Part shown: positions 50,129 to 59,361 of the stretch, piece by piece
Layout of the letters: each line of letters begins with the position of its first letter
How positions within the stretch are numbered: position 1 is the first letter of the stretch
Assembly (NCBI GenBank): GCA_016936255.1
Contig: JAFGYE010000002.1
Coordinates: 1 to 64,000 of the forward strand
Direction: 5' to 3'
Source of the DNA: Marinifilaceae bacterium
Lineage (GTDB): Bacteria; Bacteroidota; Bacteroidia; Bacteroidales; Marinifilaceae
Length of the DNA stretch: 64,000 nt
Translations under genes and position numbers: made by a program
Notes under the pieces: generated by a model
What the model saw: the letters and a program-made list of their open reading frames with translations, nothing else
Databases searched by the model: none
What the model was told of the DNA's origin: nothing

Positions 50129-51367
50129 ATGACATCAACGATGCTGCTTTATATCATACTGGGAATTTTAACTGCAGATTTTCTTTTAGAACGATTTCTT
50201 GAATTTTTGAATCATAAGAAATGGTCGCCAATTCTTCCTAAAGCATTAGAAGGGATTTACGATCAGGAAAAATATAGCCAGTCACAAAATTATCAGAAGG
50301 ACAAATTGATGCCTTCGTTAATTTCATCGGGACTAGGTTTCATTGCCACGGTACTAATGATTAGTCTTGGTGGTTTTGCATGGGTTGATGAGTTCGTCAG
50401 GAATTATTTTGAACATCCAATAACAATTGCCTTAGCCTTTTTTGGTGTGATTTTGTTTTTTTCCAGTTTGCTGGGATTGCCTTTTTCTTACTATTCAACA
50501 TTTGTAATTGAGGAGAAGTATGGTTTTAACAGAACAAGCTTAAAAACCTTTGTATTGGATAAATTAAAAGGTGGATTGCTTAGTATTGTAATTGGCGGTG
50601 GCATATTGGCTTTATTAATATGGATTTATTTGCAGACCACAACAAACTTCTGGTGGATGGCGTGGTTGGTAATTGCATTTTTCATGATTTTTATGGCTAT
50701 GTTTTATTCTTCCTTGTTGGTGCCTTTATTTAATAAGCAAACACCTCTGGAAGATGGAGAATTAAAAGATGAGATTAGCAGGTTTGCAGGTAAAGTAGAT
50801 TTCAAATTGGATAATGTCTATGTAATGGACGGTTCTAAACGATCATCGAAAGGAAACGCATATTTTAGCGGACTTGGATCAAAAAAGAGAATTGTCCTGT
50901 TTGACACATTAATTAATGATCTGACAAAGGAAGAGATTGTTGCGGTTTTGGCGCATGAAATTGGACACTATAAAAAGAAACATACACTTAGCGGCATATT
51001 TTTATCCTTACTGCAAACCGGACTGATGTTTTACATTTTTTCTTTGATTATTGCTAATCCCTTGCTTTCGGAAGCATTGGGAGTGAAGCAACAAGGATTT
51101 CATTTGGGATTGATTGCCTTTGGAATTTTGTATTCTCCGATATCAACCTTTTTAGGTTTGGGAATGAATATTTTATCACGAAAGAATGAATATGAGGCCG
51201 ATGATTATGCCTTAAAAAATTATGATGGGAAAGCTTTAGGAGATGCTTTAAAGAAACTATCTGTTAGTTCTCTTAGCAATTTAACGCCACATCCGGTTTA
51301 TGTGTTTTTTTACTATTCACATCCAAGTCTTTTACAACGATTAAAAGCATTACAGTTAATAAAATAA
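50129..51367 (+). CDS. M48 family membrane metallopeptidase (Ste24/CAAX protease-like)
   Basis: A 412-residue protein with a long multi-helix N-terminal part (helices near 5-20, 65-85, 100-125, 150-205) and the zinc motif HEIGH near 275-279 in AVLAHEIGHYKKKH. The third ligand is in NEYEADDYA at about 353. The layout is that of the Ste24/CAAX prenyl protease group; in bacteria these act in membrane protein quality control rather than prenylation. All catalytic residues are present. The stop is four bases before cinA, so the two are co-transcribed. Confidence 0.92.
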   Translation: MTSTMLLYIILGILTADFLLERFLEFLNHKKWSPILPKALEGIYDQEKYSQSQNYQKDKLMPSLISSGLGFIATVLMISLGGFAWVDEFVRNYFEHPITIALAFFGVILFFSSLLGLPFSYYSTFVIEEKYGFNRTSLKTFVLDKLKGGLLSIVIGGGILALLIWIYLQTTTNFWWMAWLVIAFFMIFMAMFYSSLLVPLFNKQTPLEDGELKDEISRFAGKVDFKLDNVYVMDGSKRSSKGNAYFSGLGSKKRIVLFDTLINDLTKEEIVAVLAHEIGHYKKKHTLSGIFLSLLQTGLMFYIFSLIIANPLLSEALGVKQQGFHLGLIAFGILYSPISTFLGLGMNILSRKNEYEADDYALKNYDGKALGDALKKLSVSSLSNLTPHPVYVFFYYSHPSLLQRLKALQLIK

Positions 51368-51371
51368 GCAA

Positions 51372-52610
51372 ATGCAAGCAGAAATAATTACAATTGGTGA
51401 CGAAATTCTGATTGGTCAAATAGTGGATACCAATTCAGCATGGATGGCCAAAGAATTAAATGGAATAGGTATTAATGTTGGGAAAATAACCAGTATATCC
51501 GATCAGGAAGCTGATATCGTAAGTTCCCTGAAACAGGCAATGGAAAGAGTTTCCCTTGTTTTAATTACGGGAGGTTTAGGACCCACGAATGATGATATTA
51601 CTAAAAAGACATTGAGCGATCTTTTTGAAATGAATCTGGTGCAGGATGATTTTTTATTTGCCAAAATTGAACAAAGACTCTGGCAGAGAGGGATTCCTAT
51701 GAATCGTTTCAATCGGGAACAGGCTTTGGTTCCCGATGGCGCAAGAATAATAACCAATAACTATGGTACAGCTCCTTGCATGTGGTTTGAGAAAGATGGT
51801 AAGGTAGTGATCTCGATGCCTGGAGTTCCTTTTGAAATGAAGGGAATTATGCAGGACGAAATTTTACAATCATTAAAACAACATTTTTCTACACCGGTTA
51901 TTGTGCACAAAACAGTAATGACTCAAGGTATTGGAGAATCTGTTATGGCGGAAATGCTTGAAGATTGGGAAGGGAATTTACCAGCTTGCGTAAAATTGGC
52001 ATATTTGCCTTCTCCAGGAGTTTTGCGATTACGAATGAGTCTTTTGGGAGATAATTTGGCAGAATTAGAGAAAATTATAGAGGAGCAGTTGTCTGCGTTG
52101 AAAAAAATAATTTCCGCAAATATATTTGGCTATGATGATGAACCCATGGAATTGACCATAGCTAAACTTTTATCCGATAAGGGAAAGACTTTGGGCACAG
52201 CAGAGAGCTGTACCGGGGGGAAAATTGCTCACCTAATAACATCTCATGCGGGTAGTTCTTCTTATTTTAAAGGTGGTGTGGTAGCCTACTCAAATGAGGT
52301 GAAGGAAAATATCTTGCGTGTGAATGGTGAGGATTTGGAGAAATATGGTGCGGTAAGTCAGCAGGTAGTGGAACAAATGGCTATTGGTGCCAGAAAAGTG
52401 CTGAATACCGATTATGCAATTGCAACATCAGGAGTTGCAGGACCGGATGGTGGAACTGAGGAAAAACCGGTTGGAACTGTTTGGATTGCTGTTGCGGGAC
52501 CCAATGACCTTATTTCTCATCGATTTGATTTGTATAAAAATAGAGAACGAAATATTCAGGTGGCATCTTTAAATGCACTAAATATGCTGCGGAATTTACT
52601 TCAAAAGTAA
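51372..52610 (+). CDS. cinA: CinA family nicotinamide-nucleotide amidohydrolase
   Basis: A 412-residue two-domain CinA. The N-terminal MoCF-binding domain starts MQAEIITIGDEILIGQIVDTNS and has ITGGLGPTNDDITKKT; the C-terminal amidase domain has GTAESCTGGKIAHLIT, VAYSNEVKENIL and ATSGVAGPDGGTEEKPVGTVWIA. It hydrolyses nicotinamide mononucleotide in NAD salvage; the N-terminal domain can act on ADP-ribose in characterised members. Length and motifs are complete. It follows the M48 protease by four bases and is followed by a terminator. Confidence 0.96.
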   Translation: MQAEIITIGDEILIGQIVDTNSAWMAKELNGIGINVGKITSISDQEADIVSSLKQAMERVSLVLITGGLGPTNDDITKKTLSDLFEMNLVQDDFLFAKIEQRLWQRGIPMNRFNREQALVPDGARIITNNYGTAPCMWFEKDGKVVISMPGVPFEMKGIMQDEILQSLKQHFSTPVIVHKTVMTQGIGESVMAEMLEDWEGNLPACVKLAYLPSPGVLRLRMSLLGDNLAELEKIIEEQLSALKKIISANIFGYDDEPMELTIAKLLSDKGKTLGTAESCTGGKIAHLITSHAGSSSYFKGGVVAYSNEVKENILRVNGEDLEKYGAVSQQVVEQMAIGARKVLNTDYAIATSGVAGPDGGTEEKPVGTVWIAVAGPNDLISHRFDLYKNRERNIQVASLNALNMLRNLLQK

Positions 52611-52634
52611 AGAATAATATTGTTTTTATATTGA

Positions 52635-52668
52635 GAGGCTTTCCGTTTAGTGGAGAGCCTTTTTTTTA
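52635..52668 (+). terminator. Terminator after cinA
   Basis: AGGCTTTCC-GTTTAGT-GGAGAGCCT, with one mismatch, is followed by TTTTTTTATC, 25 bases past the stop codon. Confidence 0.85.
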
Positions 52669-52679
52669 TCAATTTTGAA

Positions 52680-52695
52680 TGTGATAAATTTCACT
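52680..52695 (+). promoter_or_regulatory. CRP-like palindrome upstream of the efflux operon
   Basis: TGTGA-TAAATT-TCACT differs from the classic CRP half-site pair TGTGA-N6-TCACA at one base. It agrees at 13 of 16 positions with the motif at 30081-30096 when aligned from TGATAAAT. It lies just past the cinA terminator and about 170 bases before the TolC gene. A Crp/Fnr-type regulator is a fair candidate to bind it. Confidence 0.45.
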
Positions 52696-52862
52696 TTTAC
52701 CAAGTTTAGTATTGCAATTGGTATCTTAAATATCTAAATTTCAGTTACTATAAATAAAATCAAAGTTAAGATAGAAATATAATAAAGCTACAAACATATA
52801 GATATTTGGATATATAAATATTGTTGCTTAGATTTGAACCGAAATCAAAAGAATTAATAAAT

Positions 52863-54197
52863 ATGCGAAACCTTAAAATTTATTTCATTTTACTCTTAGT
52901 TGCAGGCTTTTCAATAAAAGGGAAATCACAAGCTGTAGAAATGAAGTTAAGTTTGAAAGAAGCTTTAGTGAAAGCTTCCGAAAACAATTGGGAAATTAAT
53001 AAGGCGAAGGCTGAGGGAAGAGTTGCCAAAGCCGAATTCCGTCAAACAAATTCCGTTTTTTTACCGATAGTGAATCTTTCACATTCGGGAGTTGTAACAA
53101 ACGATCCGTTGAGCAGTTTTGGATTCAAATTAAAGCAGGAGATAGCTACACAGGCTGACTTTAATCCACTCTTACTAAATGCTCCTGGTCAGACTAAAAA
53201 TTTCAATACTAAAATTGAGGTTCAGCAGCCATTAATTAATATTGATGGAATTTATGGCAGAAGAGCCGCGAATGCAAAAATGCAGGCTGTTGATTACAAA
53301 ACAGAGAGAACAATCAATTTTACAAAGTTTGAGGTGAAGAAAGCCTATTATCAGCTCGAATTGGCTCAAGAGGCAGTTTCAGTTCTTCAATTATCAAAAA
53401 AGGCTGCTGCTGAAGCACTACAAGTTACTGAAAATAATTTGGCGCAAGGCTTTGTGCAGGAAGCAGATCTGTTATCTGCAAAGGTGCGGGTTTTGGAATT
53501 GAATAATCAGTTAGCAGATGCAAGTAATAATCAGAAGAGTGCAGGAGAGTTTTTGGCCTACCTTTTGGGTTTGGATATTAATGTGGTGATTGTTACTACA
53601 GATTATTTGGAGAAAAAGCCTTCCTTGTTAAATGGCTTGGAGCAAGATTTTCAAATTGAAAATCGTTCGGATTTGAATGCCTATAGAAAGAGCGTTGAAG
53701 CAAGAGAAAGTATGCTGAAATCAGAAAGAATGCAGTTCCTTCCCCGATTAAATGCATTTGGTGCATACGAATGGAATGACGATAAACTTTTTGGAACATC
53801 AGCAAATAATTACATGATTGGAGCAAGTTTATCATGGAATTTATTCAGCGGGTATAAAAATATTGGAAAGGTTCAGAAAGCGAAGGCCGAATTAAAAATA
53901 TCGGAGTTGAACTTCGCTGAATACTTATCCAAAAACAGTATGGAAATTCAATCTGCCAAAAGAAATCTGAAAGTGGCATATGATAAAATTGAATTGAGCA
54001 AATTAGCCAAAGAGCAGGCAGAAGAAGCACTTCGAATACGTACTAACAGATACAAGCAAGGATTGGAAAAAACTACTGATATCTTATATTCTGAAACGGT
54101 TTCGATGGCACGGAATCTTGATTATATAAACAGTTTATACAATTATCATGTTGCAGTTTTCCAATTGGAGTTATTACTGGAAAAAGAATTACAATAA
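52863..54197 (+). CDS. TolC-family outer-membrane efflux channel
   Basis: The start at 52863 gives MRNLKIYFILLLVAGFSIKGKSQ, a clear signal peptide, and 444 residues. The two outer-membrane-factor repeats are visible, each starting with LSLKEALVKASENNWEI-like and LNAFGAYEWND-like segments separated by long helices (LAQGFVQEADLLSAKVRVLELNNQLADA and RYKQGLEKTTDILYSETVSMA). It forms the trimeric exit duct of a tripartite pump with the adaptor and RND transporter encoded next. The operon's candidate CRP-like site lies upstream. Confidence 0.92.
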   Translation: MRNLKIYFILLLVAGFSIKGKSQAVEMKLSLKEALVKASENNWEINKAKAEGRVAKAEFRQTNSVFLPIVNLSHSGVVTNDPLSSFGFKLKQEIATQADFNPLLLNAPGQTKNFNTKIEVQQPLINIDGIYGRRAANAKMQAVDYKTERTINFTKFEVKKAYYQLELAQEAVSVLQLSKKAAAEALQVTENNLAQGFVQEADLLSAKVRVLELNNQLADASNNQKSAGEFLAYLLGLDINVVIVTTDYLEKKPSLLNGLEQDFQIENRSDLNAYRKSVEARESMLKSERMQFLPRLNAFGAYEWNDDKLFGTSANNYMIGASLSWNLFSGYKNIGKVQKAKAELKISELNFAEYLSKNSMEIQSAKRNLKVAYDKIELSKLAKEQAEEALRIRTNRYKQGLEKTTDILYSETVSMARNLDYINSLYNYHVAVFQLELLLEKELQ

Positions 54198-54223
54198 ACA
54201 ATCATACTAAAGAATCTACAGAT

Positions 54224-55309
54224 ATGAACTCAAGGAATTTTTTAATTATAGCACTGATCACTTTAAGTGGATTATCATTACAATCCTGTGGAAGAGAAAG
54301 CAAGGTAAAGGAGACAGAGAAGGCTGATGTTAGCGTAGCGGTAGGAACAGCTAAATTAACAAATCAAGCTGAAACAATGAGTTTTTCAGGTAAACTGGAA
54401 GCTGAAACACATTCGAATCTTAGTACACGGATTATGGGTCAAATTGCTAAGATCAATGTAGAAACGGGTCAAAAAGTACATGAAGGTCAGGTTTTGGTTG
54501 AGATCCATGCAAAAGATATTCAGGCAAAAAAAGCACAGGTAAAAGCTAATAAACAGGAGGCAGAAGCTGCTTTTGCAAATGCAAAGAAAGATTACGATCG
54601 TTTTACTGTGTTGTTTGAGCAAAAGAGTGCTTCGCAGAAAGAGTTGGATGATGTAACAACACAATACAATATGGCAAAAGCCAGATTGGAAGCTGTTAAC
54701 GAAATGGGTGTTGAGGTAGAGGAAATGCTTAGGTATACCACGATTAAAGCTCCTTACAATGGTGTAATTACCAGAAAATATATGAACGAAGGTGATTTGG
54801 CATCTCCGGGAATGCCATTGGTTGCTATTGAAAAACAAGGTGAATTTATGGTGATGGCCCGAATTCCTGAATCTGAAATTTCGAAAATTAAACAAAATGA
54901 TCCGGTATTTGTTCAAATTAGTGCATTGGGAGATGCCAAAATACCTGGTTTTGTCTCGGAAGTTAATCCATCTTCTCAGTATACAGGAAATCAGTTTGAA
55001 GCCAAAATTGTTTTGAGACCTGCCAACGAACAAAAAAGTAATTTGTACAGTGGTATGTATGCAAATGTTTTGATTGAAAAAGGCGGGATGCCATCTATAA
55101 TGATCCCAACAGATGTTTTGGTTCACAAAGGACAATTGACAGGAATATATGCAGTTAGTCAGGGAGGAACAGCAATGTTACGATGGATAAGACTGGGTAA
55201 AACCATTGGTGATCAAGTTGAAGTTTTATCGGGCTTAAACGATGGCGAGAAATACATTATTTCCTTTAAAGGGAAAATTTGGGATGGAGCAAAACTTACT
55301 ATTCAATAA
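54224..55309 (+). CDS. RND efflux periplasmic adaptor lipoprotein
   Basis: A 361-residue membrane-fusion protein with a lipoprotein signal ending LQSC (Cys 22). It has the lipoyl-like hairpin (ETHSNLSTRIMGQIAKINVETGQKVHEGQVL), a helical hairpin (about 95-150), the beta-barrel domain with GVITRKYMNEGDLASPGMPLVAIE, and the membrane-proximal domain. It links the inner-membrane RND pump with the TolC-like channel. It lies 26 bases after the channel gene and 132 bases before the pump gene; that gap contains the shared palindromic element. Confidence 0.93.
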   Translation: MNSRNFLIIALITLSGLSLQSCGRESKVKETEKADVSVAVGTAKLTNQAETMSFSGKLEAETHSNLSTRIMGQIAKINVETGQKVHEGQVLVEIHAKDIQAKKAQVKANKQEAEAAFANAKKDYDRFTVLFEQKSASQKELDDVTTQYNMAKARLEAVNEMGVEVEEMLRYTTIKAPYNGVITRKYMNEGDLASPGMPLVAIEKQGEFMVMARIPESEISKIKQNDPVFVQISALGDAKIPGFVSEVNPSSQYTGNQFEAKIVLRPANEQKSNLYSGMYANVLIEKGGMPSIMIPTDVLVHKGQLTGIYAVSQGGTAMLRWIRLGKTIGDQVEVLSGLNDGEKYIISFKGKIWDGAKLTIQ

Positions 55310-55397
55310 TTACAGCCGGTAGTTACAATCAAAATAAAGACATATGAAACGTCCATGCTAAAGTGATTTTGACACACAAGGGGATTGATTATTCCAG

Positions 55398-55422
55398 CAT
55401 GGTAAGTTCCATATGGTAACTA
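55398..55422 (+). promoter_or_regulatory. Shared palindromic element, copy 2 (before the RND pump)
   Basis: The core AAGTTCCATATGGTAACTA is centred on CATATG with arms AGTTC and GTAACT. It differs at only three positions over 25 bases from the element at 8529-8553. It ends 19 bases before the ATG. Further upstream, CCATGCT (55350s) is the inverse of the AGCATGG that opens this element, so an RNA stem is also possible. Confidence 0.5.
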
Positions 55423-55441
55423 AAAAACAAATTATAATCAT

Positions 55442-58400
55442 ATGAAAACAGGATTTGCAGGCCAAATGGCCAAATTATTCATAAATTCTAAATTAACTCC
55501 GCTCTTGATGGTTGCCTTTATGGTAATTGGTATGTACAGTGCCTATTTAACGCCAAGAGAAGAAGAACCACAAATCGATGTTCCCATTGCTGATATCTTT
55601 TTAAGATATCCAGGTGCCAGTCCGGCAGAAATTGAATCGAGAGTAATGCAGCCACTTGAAAAAGTAGTGGCAAATATTCCTGGTGTTGAATATGTTTATT
55701 CTACATCAATGCCGGGGCAGGCAATGTTAATTGTTCAGTTTTATGTTGGTGAAGACATTGAAAGATCTCTGGTTAAGATGTATAATGAGATCATGAAACA
55801 CATGGACGAAATGCCAAAAGGCACTTCCATGCCTTTAATTAAAACACGTGCAATTGATGATGTTCCGGTATTGGGATTAACTTTTTGGAGTGAGAACTAT
55901 GATGATTTTCAATTAAAGAGAATAGCAGAGGAAGTAAACAACGAAATAGAAAAAGTAAATGAGGTTTCGGAAACCAAAATAATTGGCGGACGTTCACGTC
56001 AAGTGAGAGTTATTCTCAACCGGGCACAAATGGCAGGCTATAATGTTGATGCTTTGAGTATTGCCAGACAAATTGAAATATCTAATCAGCAAACAGGATC
56101 GGGAGCATTTAATAATCATGACACTGAATATATAGTTGAAACAGGTCGGTTTCTTGAAAATTCAGAAGATGTTGCAAACCTGGTTGTAGGTGTATACAAT
56201 GGCAGTCCAATTTATTTGAAACAAGTTGCAGAGGTTATCGATGGTCCGGAAGTACCTTCACAATATGTGAGTTTTGGTTATGGAAAAATAAATGAGGCTA
56301 AGGAACTTGCAAAAGGAAATTACCCTGCTGTTACCATTTCGGTGGCCAAACGACGGGGTGCTGATGCAATGAAAGTAGCGGAACAAATTTTAACAAAGAT
56401 CGCCGTTTTGGAACAGGAATTAATTCCTGCCGATGTTCATGTTGAGGTTAGCAGGAACTATGGTGAAACGGCTTCAGACAAAGTTTCCGAGCTGTTGATG
56501 CACCTTTTAGGAGCAATTATTGCAGTTACATTTGTTGTGATGCTGGCCATGGGATGGCGTGGTGGATTGGTCGTATTTTTGTCAGTACCCATCACATTTG
56601 CCTTAACCATGTTTAGTTACTATTTTCTGGATTATACATTGAACCGGATTACCTTGTTTGCTTTGGTCTTTGTTACCGGAATTGTGGTTGACGACTCCAT
56701 TATTATTGCGGAGAACATGCACCGGCATTTTAAAATGAAACAGTTACCGTTTATGCAGGCTGCCTTACGTTCTATCGACGAAGTAGGAAATCCAACGATT
56801 TTGGCAACTTTCACAGTTATTGCCGCTGTTTTGCCAATGGTATTTGTGTCTGGTTTGATGGGGCCTTACATGAGTCCGATGCCAATTGGAGCGTCCATTG
56901 CAATGATTTTTTCCTTGCTGGTAGCTCTTACGATTACTCCTTATTTGGCATATCGCTTGTTACGATTTAAAGAAAAAGAAGATGCGGACAAGAAGGCTTT
57001 TAAGTTGGAAGACTCGATGGTGTACAAACTTTATTCAGCTACGATTTCGCCCATGCTGGAATCAAAATGGAAGAGATGGAGTTTTATAGGTACTGTGATT
57101 TTTCTTTTACTGGCTTCAACCACATTGGTTTATTTTAAAATGGTTGCTGTTAAAATGCTTCCTTTTGATAATAAGAATGAATTTCAGGTGGTTATTGATA
57201 TGCCGGAAGGAACAACTCTTGAGCGTACTGCAGTAGTTGCTAAAGAATTGGCAGCTTACATTTCTCAACAGGAAAATGTAGTTGATTATCAGACTTATGT
57301 GGGGACAGCAGCACCAATAAATTTTAATGGTTTGGTTCGTCATTACGATTTGCGTCGTGGTTCGAATGTTGCTGATATTCAGGTGAATTTAACTCATAAA
57401 AATGAGCGTGATGAGCAAAGTCATGACATTGCTAAGTTAATGAGACCTGCATTGCAGGAGATTGGAACGAAATTTAATGCAAATGTAAAAGTTGTTGAAG
57501 TTCCACCAGGACCACCGGTAATGTCAACTTTGGTTGCAGAAATTTATGGTCCTAATTTAGAGGAACAACAAAAAATTGCAGCTCAGGTAAAGACTCTTTT
57601 TGCAAAAACGGATGATGTTGTTGATGTTGATTGGTTTGTTGAAAATGATCAAACGGAATTTCAGTTTAATGTGAATAAAGAAAAGGCTATGTTGGCCGGA
57701 GTTTCGACTCAGCAAGTGGTTCACACATTAAATATGGCATTACGCGGGCATGAAATTACTCAGTTGTATCAAGAATCTGAACACAATCAAGTTGGAATTG
57801 ATTTACGACTGCATGAGAAGGATAGAAGCAGTGTTGCCGATCTGAAGAGAATCAATATTTTGTCTCAATCGGGGCAGTTAGTTGCTTTGGGAGATATTGT
57901 TGATATTATTGAGAGAATTAAGGAGAAAAGTATCTATCGAAAAAATCAGAAACGGGTGGTATATGTTACTGCCGATGTAGCCGGGAAATTGGAAAGTCCG
58001 GTATACGGAATTCTGAACATAGCCAAAAATCTTAGTGATGTTAAGCTTCCTGAAGGTTATGATTTAAAAGAGGAGTATACTCAACAACCGTTTTTAGAAG
58101 ATAATTACAGTTTGAAGTGGGATGGGGAATGGCAGATTACATATGAAGTTTTCCGCGATTTGGGAACTGCCTTTGCGGTGGTATTGCTGGTAATCTATTT
58201 GTTGATCATCGGATGGTTTCAGAATTTTAAAGTCCCTTTTGTGATGATGATTTCAATTCCATTATCTCTTGTAGGTATTTTGGTTGGACACTGGTTGATG
58301 GGGGCTTTCTTTACCGCTACATCTATGATTGGATTGATTGCCCTTGCAGGGATAATGGTAAGGAATGCCATTCTTCTTATCGACTTTATTAATCTTCGGC

Positions 58401-58681
58401 TTGATGATGGGATTCCGTTAAAAGAAGCTGTTATTGAAGCTGGAGCAGTACGTACAACACCAATTCTACTTACAGCAGGAACTGTTGTAATTGGAGCTGT
58501 TGTAATCCTGTTCGATCCTATTTTTCAAGGCTTGGCCATATCACTTATGGGAGGTTCTATTGCTTCAACATTTCTGACTTTGGTAATTGTACCACTTATT
58601 TATTATATGACTGAAAAGAAAAAATATCCTGTAATTAAAATAGAAGAAGGTATTGTTAAAGAAGGAGATGAAATTTCTTAA
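55442..58681 (+). CDS. RND efflux pump, inner-membrane transporter
   Basis: A 1079-residue pump of the AcrB/MexB superfamily at normal length. It has two repeats of one plus five membrane helices flanking large periplasmic loops. The proton-relay motif in helix 4 is VVDDSIIIAENM (about 415-426), with two adjacent Asp as in the hydrophobe/amphiphile (HAE) group rather than the heavy-metal group. The conserved GRP-like and PFD segments of the porter domain (AVKMLPFDNKNEFQVVIDMPEG) are present. Drugs or other amphiphiles are likelier substrates than metals, but this is inference from motif type. Confidence 0.93.
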   Translation: MKTGFAGQMAKLFINSKLTPLLMVAFMVIGMYSAYLTPREEEPQIDVPIADIFLRYPGASPAEIESRVMQPLEKVVANIPGVEYVYSTSMPGQAMLIVQFYVGEDIERSLVKMYNEIMKHMDEMPKGTSMPLIKTRAIDDVPVLGLTFWSENYDDFQLKRIAEEVNNEIEKVNEVSETKIIGGRSRQVRVILNRAQMAGYNVDALSIARQIEISNQQTGSGAFNNHDTEYIVETGRFLENSEDVANLVVGVYNGSPIYLKQVAEVIDGPEVPSQYVSFGYGKINEAKELAKGNYPAVTISVAKRRGADAMKVAEQILTKIAVLEQELIPADVHVEVSRNYGETASDKVSELLMHLLGAIIAVTFVVMLAMGWRGGLVVFLSVPITFALTMFSYYFLDYTLNRITLFALVFVTGIVVDDSIIIAENMHRHFKMKQLPFMQAALRSIDEVGNPTILATFTVIAAVLPMVFVSGLMGPYMSPMPIGASIAMIFSLLVALTITPYLAYRLLRFKEKEDADKKAFKLEDSMVYKLYSATISPMLESKWKRWSFIGTVIFLLLASTTLVYFKMVAVKMLPFDNKNEFQVVIDMPEGTTLERTAVVAKELAAYISQQENVVDYQTYVGTAAPINFNGLVRHYDLRRGSNVADIQVNLTHKNERDEQSHDIAKLMRPALQEIGTKFNANVKVVEVPPGPPVMSTLVAEIYGPNLEEQQKIAAQVKTLFAKTDDVVDVDWFVENDQTEFQFNVNKEKAMLAGVSTQQVVHTLNMALRGHEITQLYQESEHNQVGIDLRLHEKDRSSVADLKRINILSQSGQLVALGDIVDIIERIKEKSIYRKNQKRVVYVTADVAGKLESPVYGILNIAKNLSDVKLPEGYDLKEEYTQQPFLEDNYSLKWDGEWQITYEVFRDLGTAFAVVLLVIYLLIIGWFQNFKVPFVMMISIPLSLVGILVGHWLMGAFFTATSMIGLIALAGIMVRNAILLIDFINLRLDDGIPLKEAVIEAGAVRTTPILLTAGTVVIGAVVILFDPIFQGLAISLMGGSIASTFLTLVIVPLIYYMTEKKKYPVIKIEEGIVKEGDEIS

Positions 58682-58704
58682 ATACTAATCTAAATTCTGA
58701 ATAT

Positions 58705-59013
58705 ATGAAAGTTGTAATCATATTTTGTGTGAGTTCCTTTTACGATGATCTGAAAAAAATCTATCAAAATTCAAATGTTGAGGCATATAGTGAATTTGAT
58801 GTAAAAGGATTCACCCGAAAATACGATAAGGATGGCGCAGCTACTAATTGGTTTGCCACAAGTAAGGAATACTACGATTCAATAGCAACATTTGCCTTTT
58901 TAGATGAAGAAAAAGGTTTTGGCTTGTTGAATCAAATCTCTAAATTCAATAAAGAATTAGATTGTTGCAGTCCAATGCATGCTTATATGCTGGATGTTGA
59001 AAAGTTTATTTAA
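58705..59013 (+). CDS. PII-like small protein in the efflux operon
   Basis: A 102-residue soluble protein. It starts MKVVIIFCVSSFYDDLKKIYQN and ends HAYMLDVEKFI, with a beta-alpha-beta/beta-alpha-beta pattern and length like PII signalling proteins; the middle GFTRKYDKDGAATNWF would be the T-loop. It could belong to the DUF3240-type PII-like proteins found near RND pumps. It lacks the exact PII signature sequences. It follows the pump by 23 bases. A role as a sensor that binds a small ligand and modulates the pump is plausible but unproven. Confidence 0.65.
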   Translation: MKVVIIFCVSSFYDDLKKIYQNSNVEAYSEFDVKGFTRKYDKDGAATNWFATSKEYYDSIATFAFLDEEKGFGLLNQISKFNKELDCCSPMHAYMLDVEKFI

Positions 59014-59033
59014 ATGATTTAGTCTAAAATAAC

Positions 59034-59222
59034 ATGAGAGAGAGAATTATTAGAGGCATTGCAGGAACATTAGTTTTGGTAAGCATTTTATTGGCATTTT
59101 ATGTAAATATTAACTGGTTATTACTAACAGCGTTTGTTGGTTTAAATCTGTTACAATCATCAATTACTAAATGGTGTTTGATGGATGATATTTTAAAGAA
59201 AGTTTTTAAAATGGATAATTAA
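59034..59222 (+). CDS. DUF2892 (YgaP-like) membrane protein
   Basis: A 62-residue protein with two hydrophobic helices and the family pattern: RERIIRGIAGTLVLVSILLA, then INWLLLTAFVGLNLLQSSIT and KWCLMDDILKKV. DUF2892 proteins are short inner-membrane hairpins often found with rhodanese or transport genes. The Cys in KWCLMD is at the position where many members have CP. Its role is unknown. It is last in the efflux operon, 20 bases after the PII-like gene, and is followed by a terminator. Confidence 0.88.
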   Translation: MRERIIRGIAGTLVLVSILLAFYVNINWLLLTAFVGLNLLQSSITKWCLMDDILKKVFKMDN

Positions 59223-59246
59223 TTCATTTTAATTCTAGTTTGGGTG

Positions 59247-59282
59247 TAAAGCTCTGAATGTAAATTCAGGGCTTTATTTTTT
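59247..59282 (+). terminator. Terminator of the efflux operon
   Basis: AAAGCTCTGAAT-GTAA-ATTCAGGGCTTT, with one mismatch, is followed by ATTTTTTG. Confidence 0.9.
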
Positions 59283-59336
59283 GTTGAATTCTGCTGTAAA
59301 GAATGGTCTATATTCATGAAAAGCCTGAATATTCTA

Positions 59337-59344
59337 TATCTTTG
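59337..59344 (+). promoter_or_regulatory. Promoter -7 element of the SEC-C protein gene
   Basis: TATCTTTG matches TAnnTTTG and is 17 bases before the ATG, so the leader would be very short. No -33 TTTG is seen at the usual spacing. Confidence 0.5.
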
Positions 59345-59361
59345 CCGGATAATATAGAATT

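Noticed and set aside
54386-55135. 249-codon minus-strand ORF inside the RND adaptor gene
   Set aside because: It is the mirror of a well-supported adaptor gene with all family motifs; its product is rich in Phe, Cys and His and has no domain.
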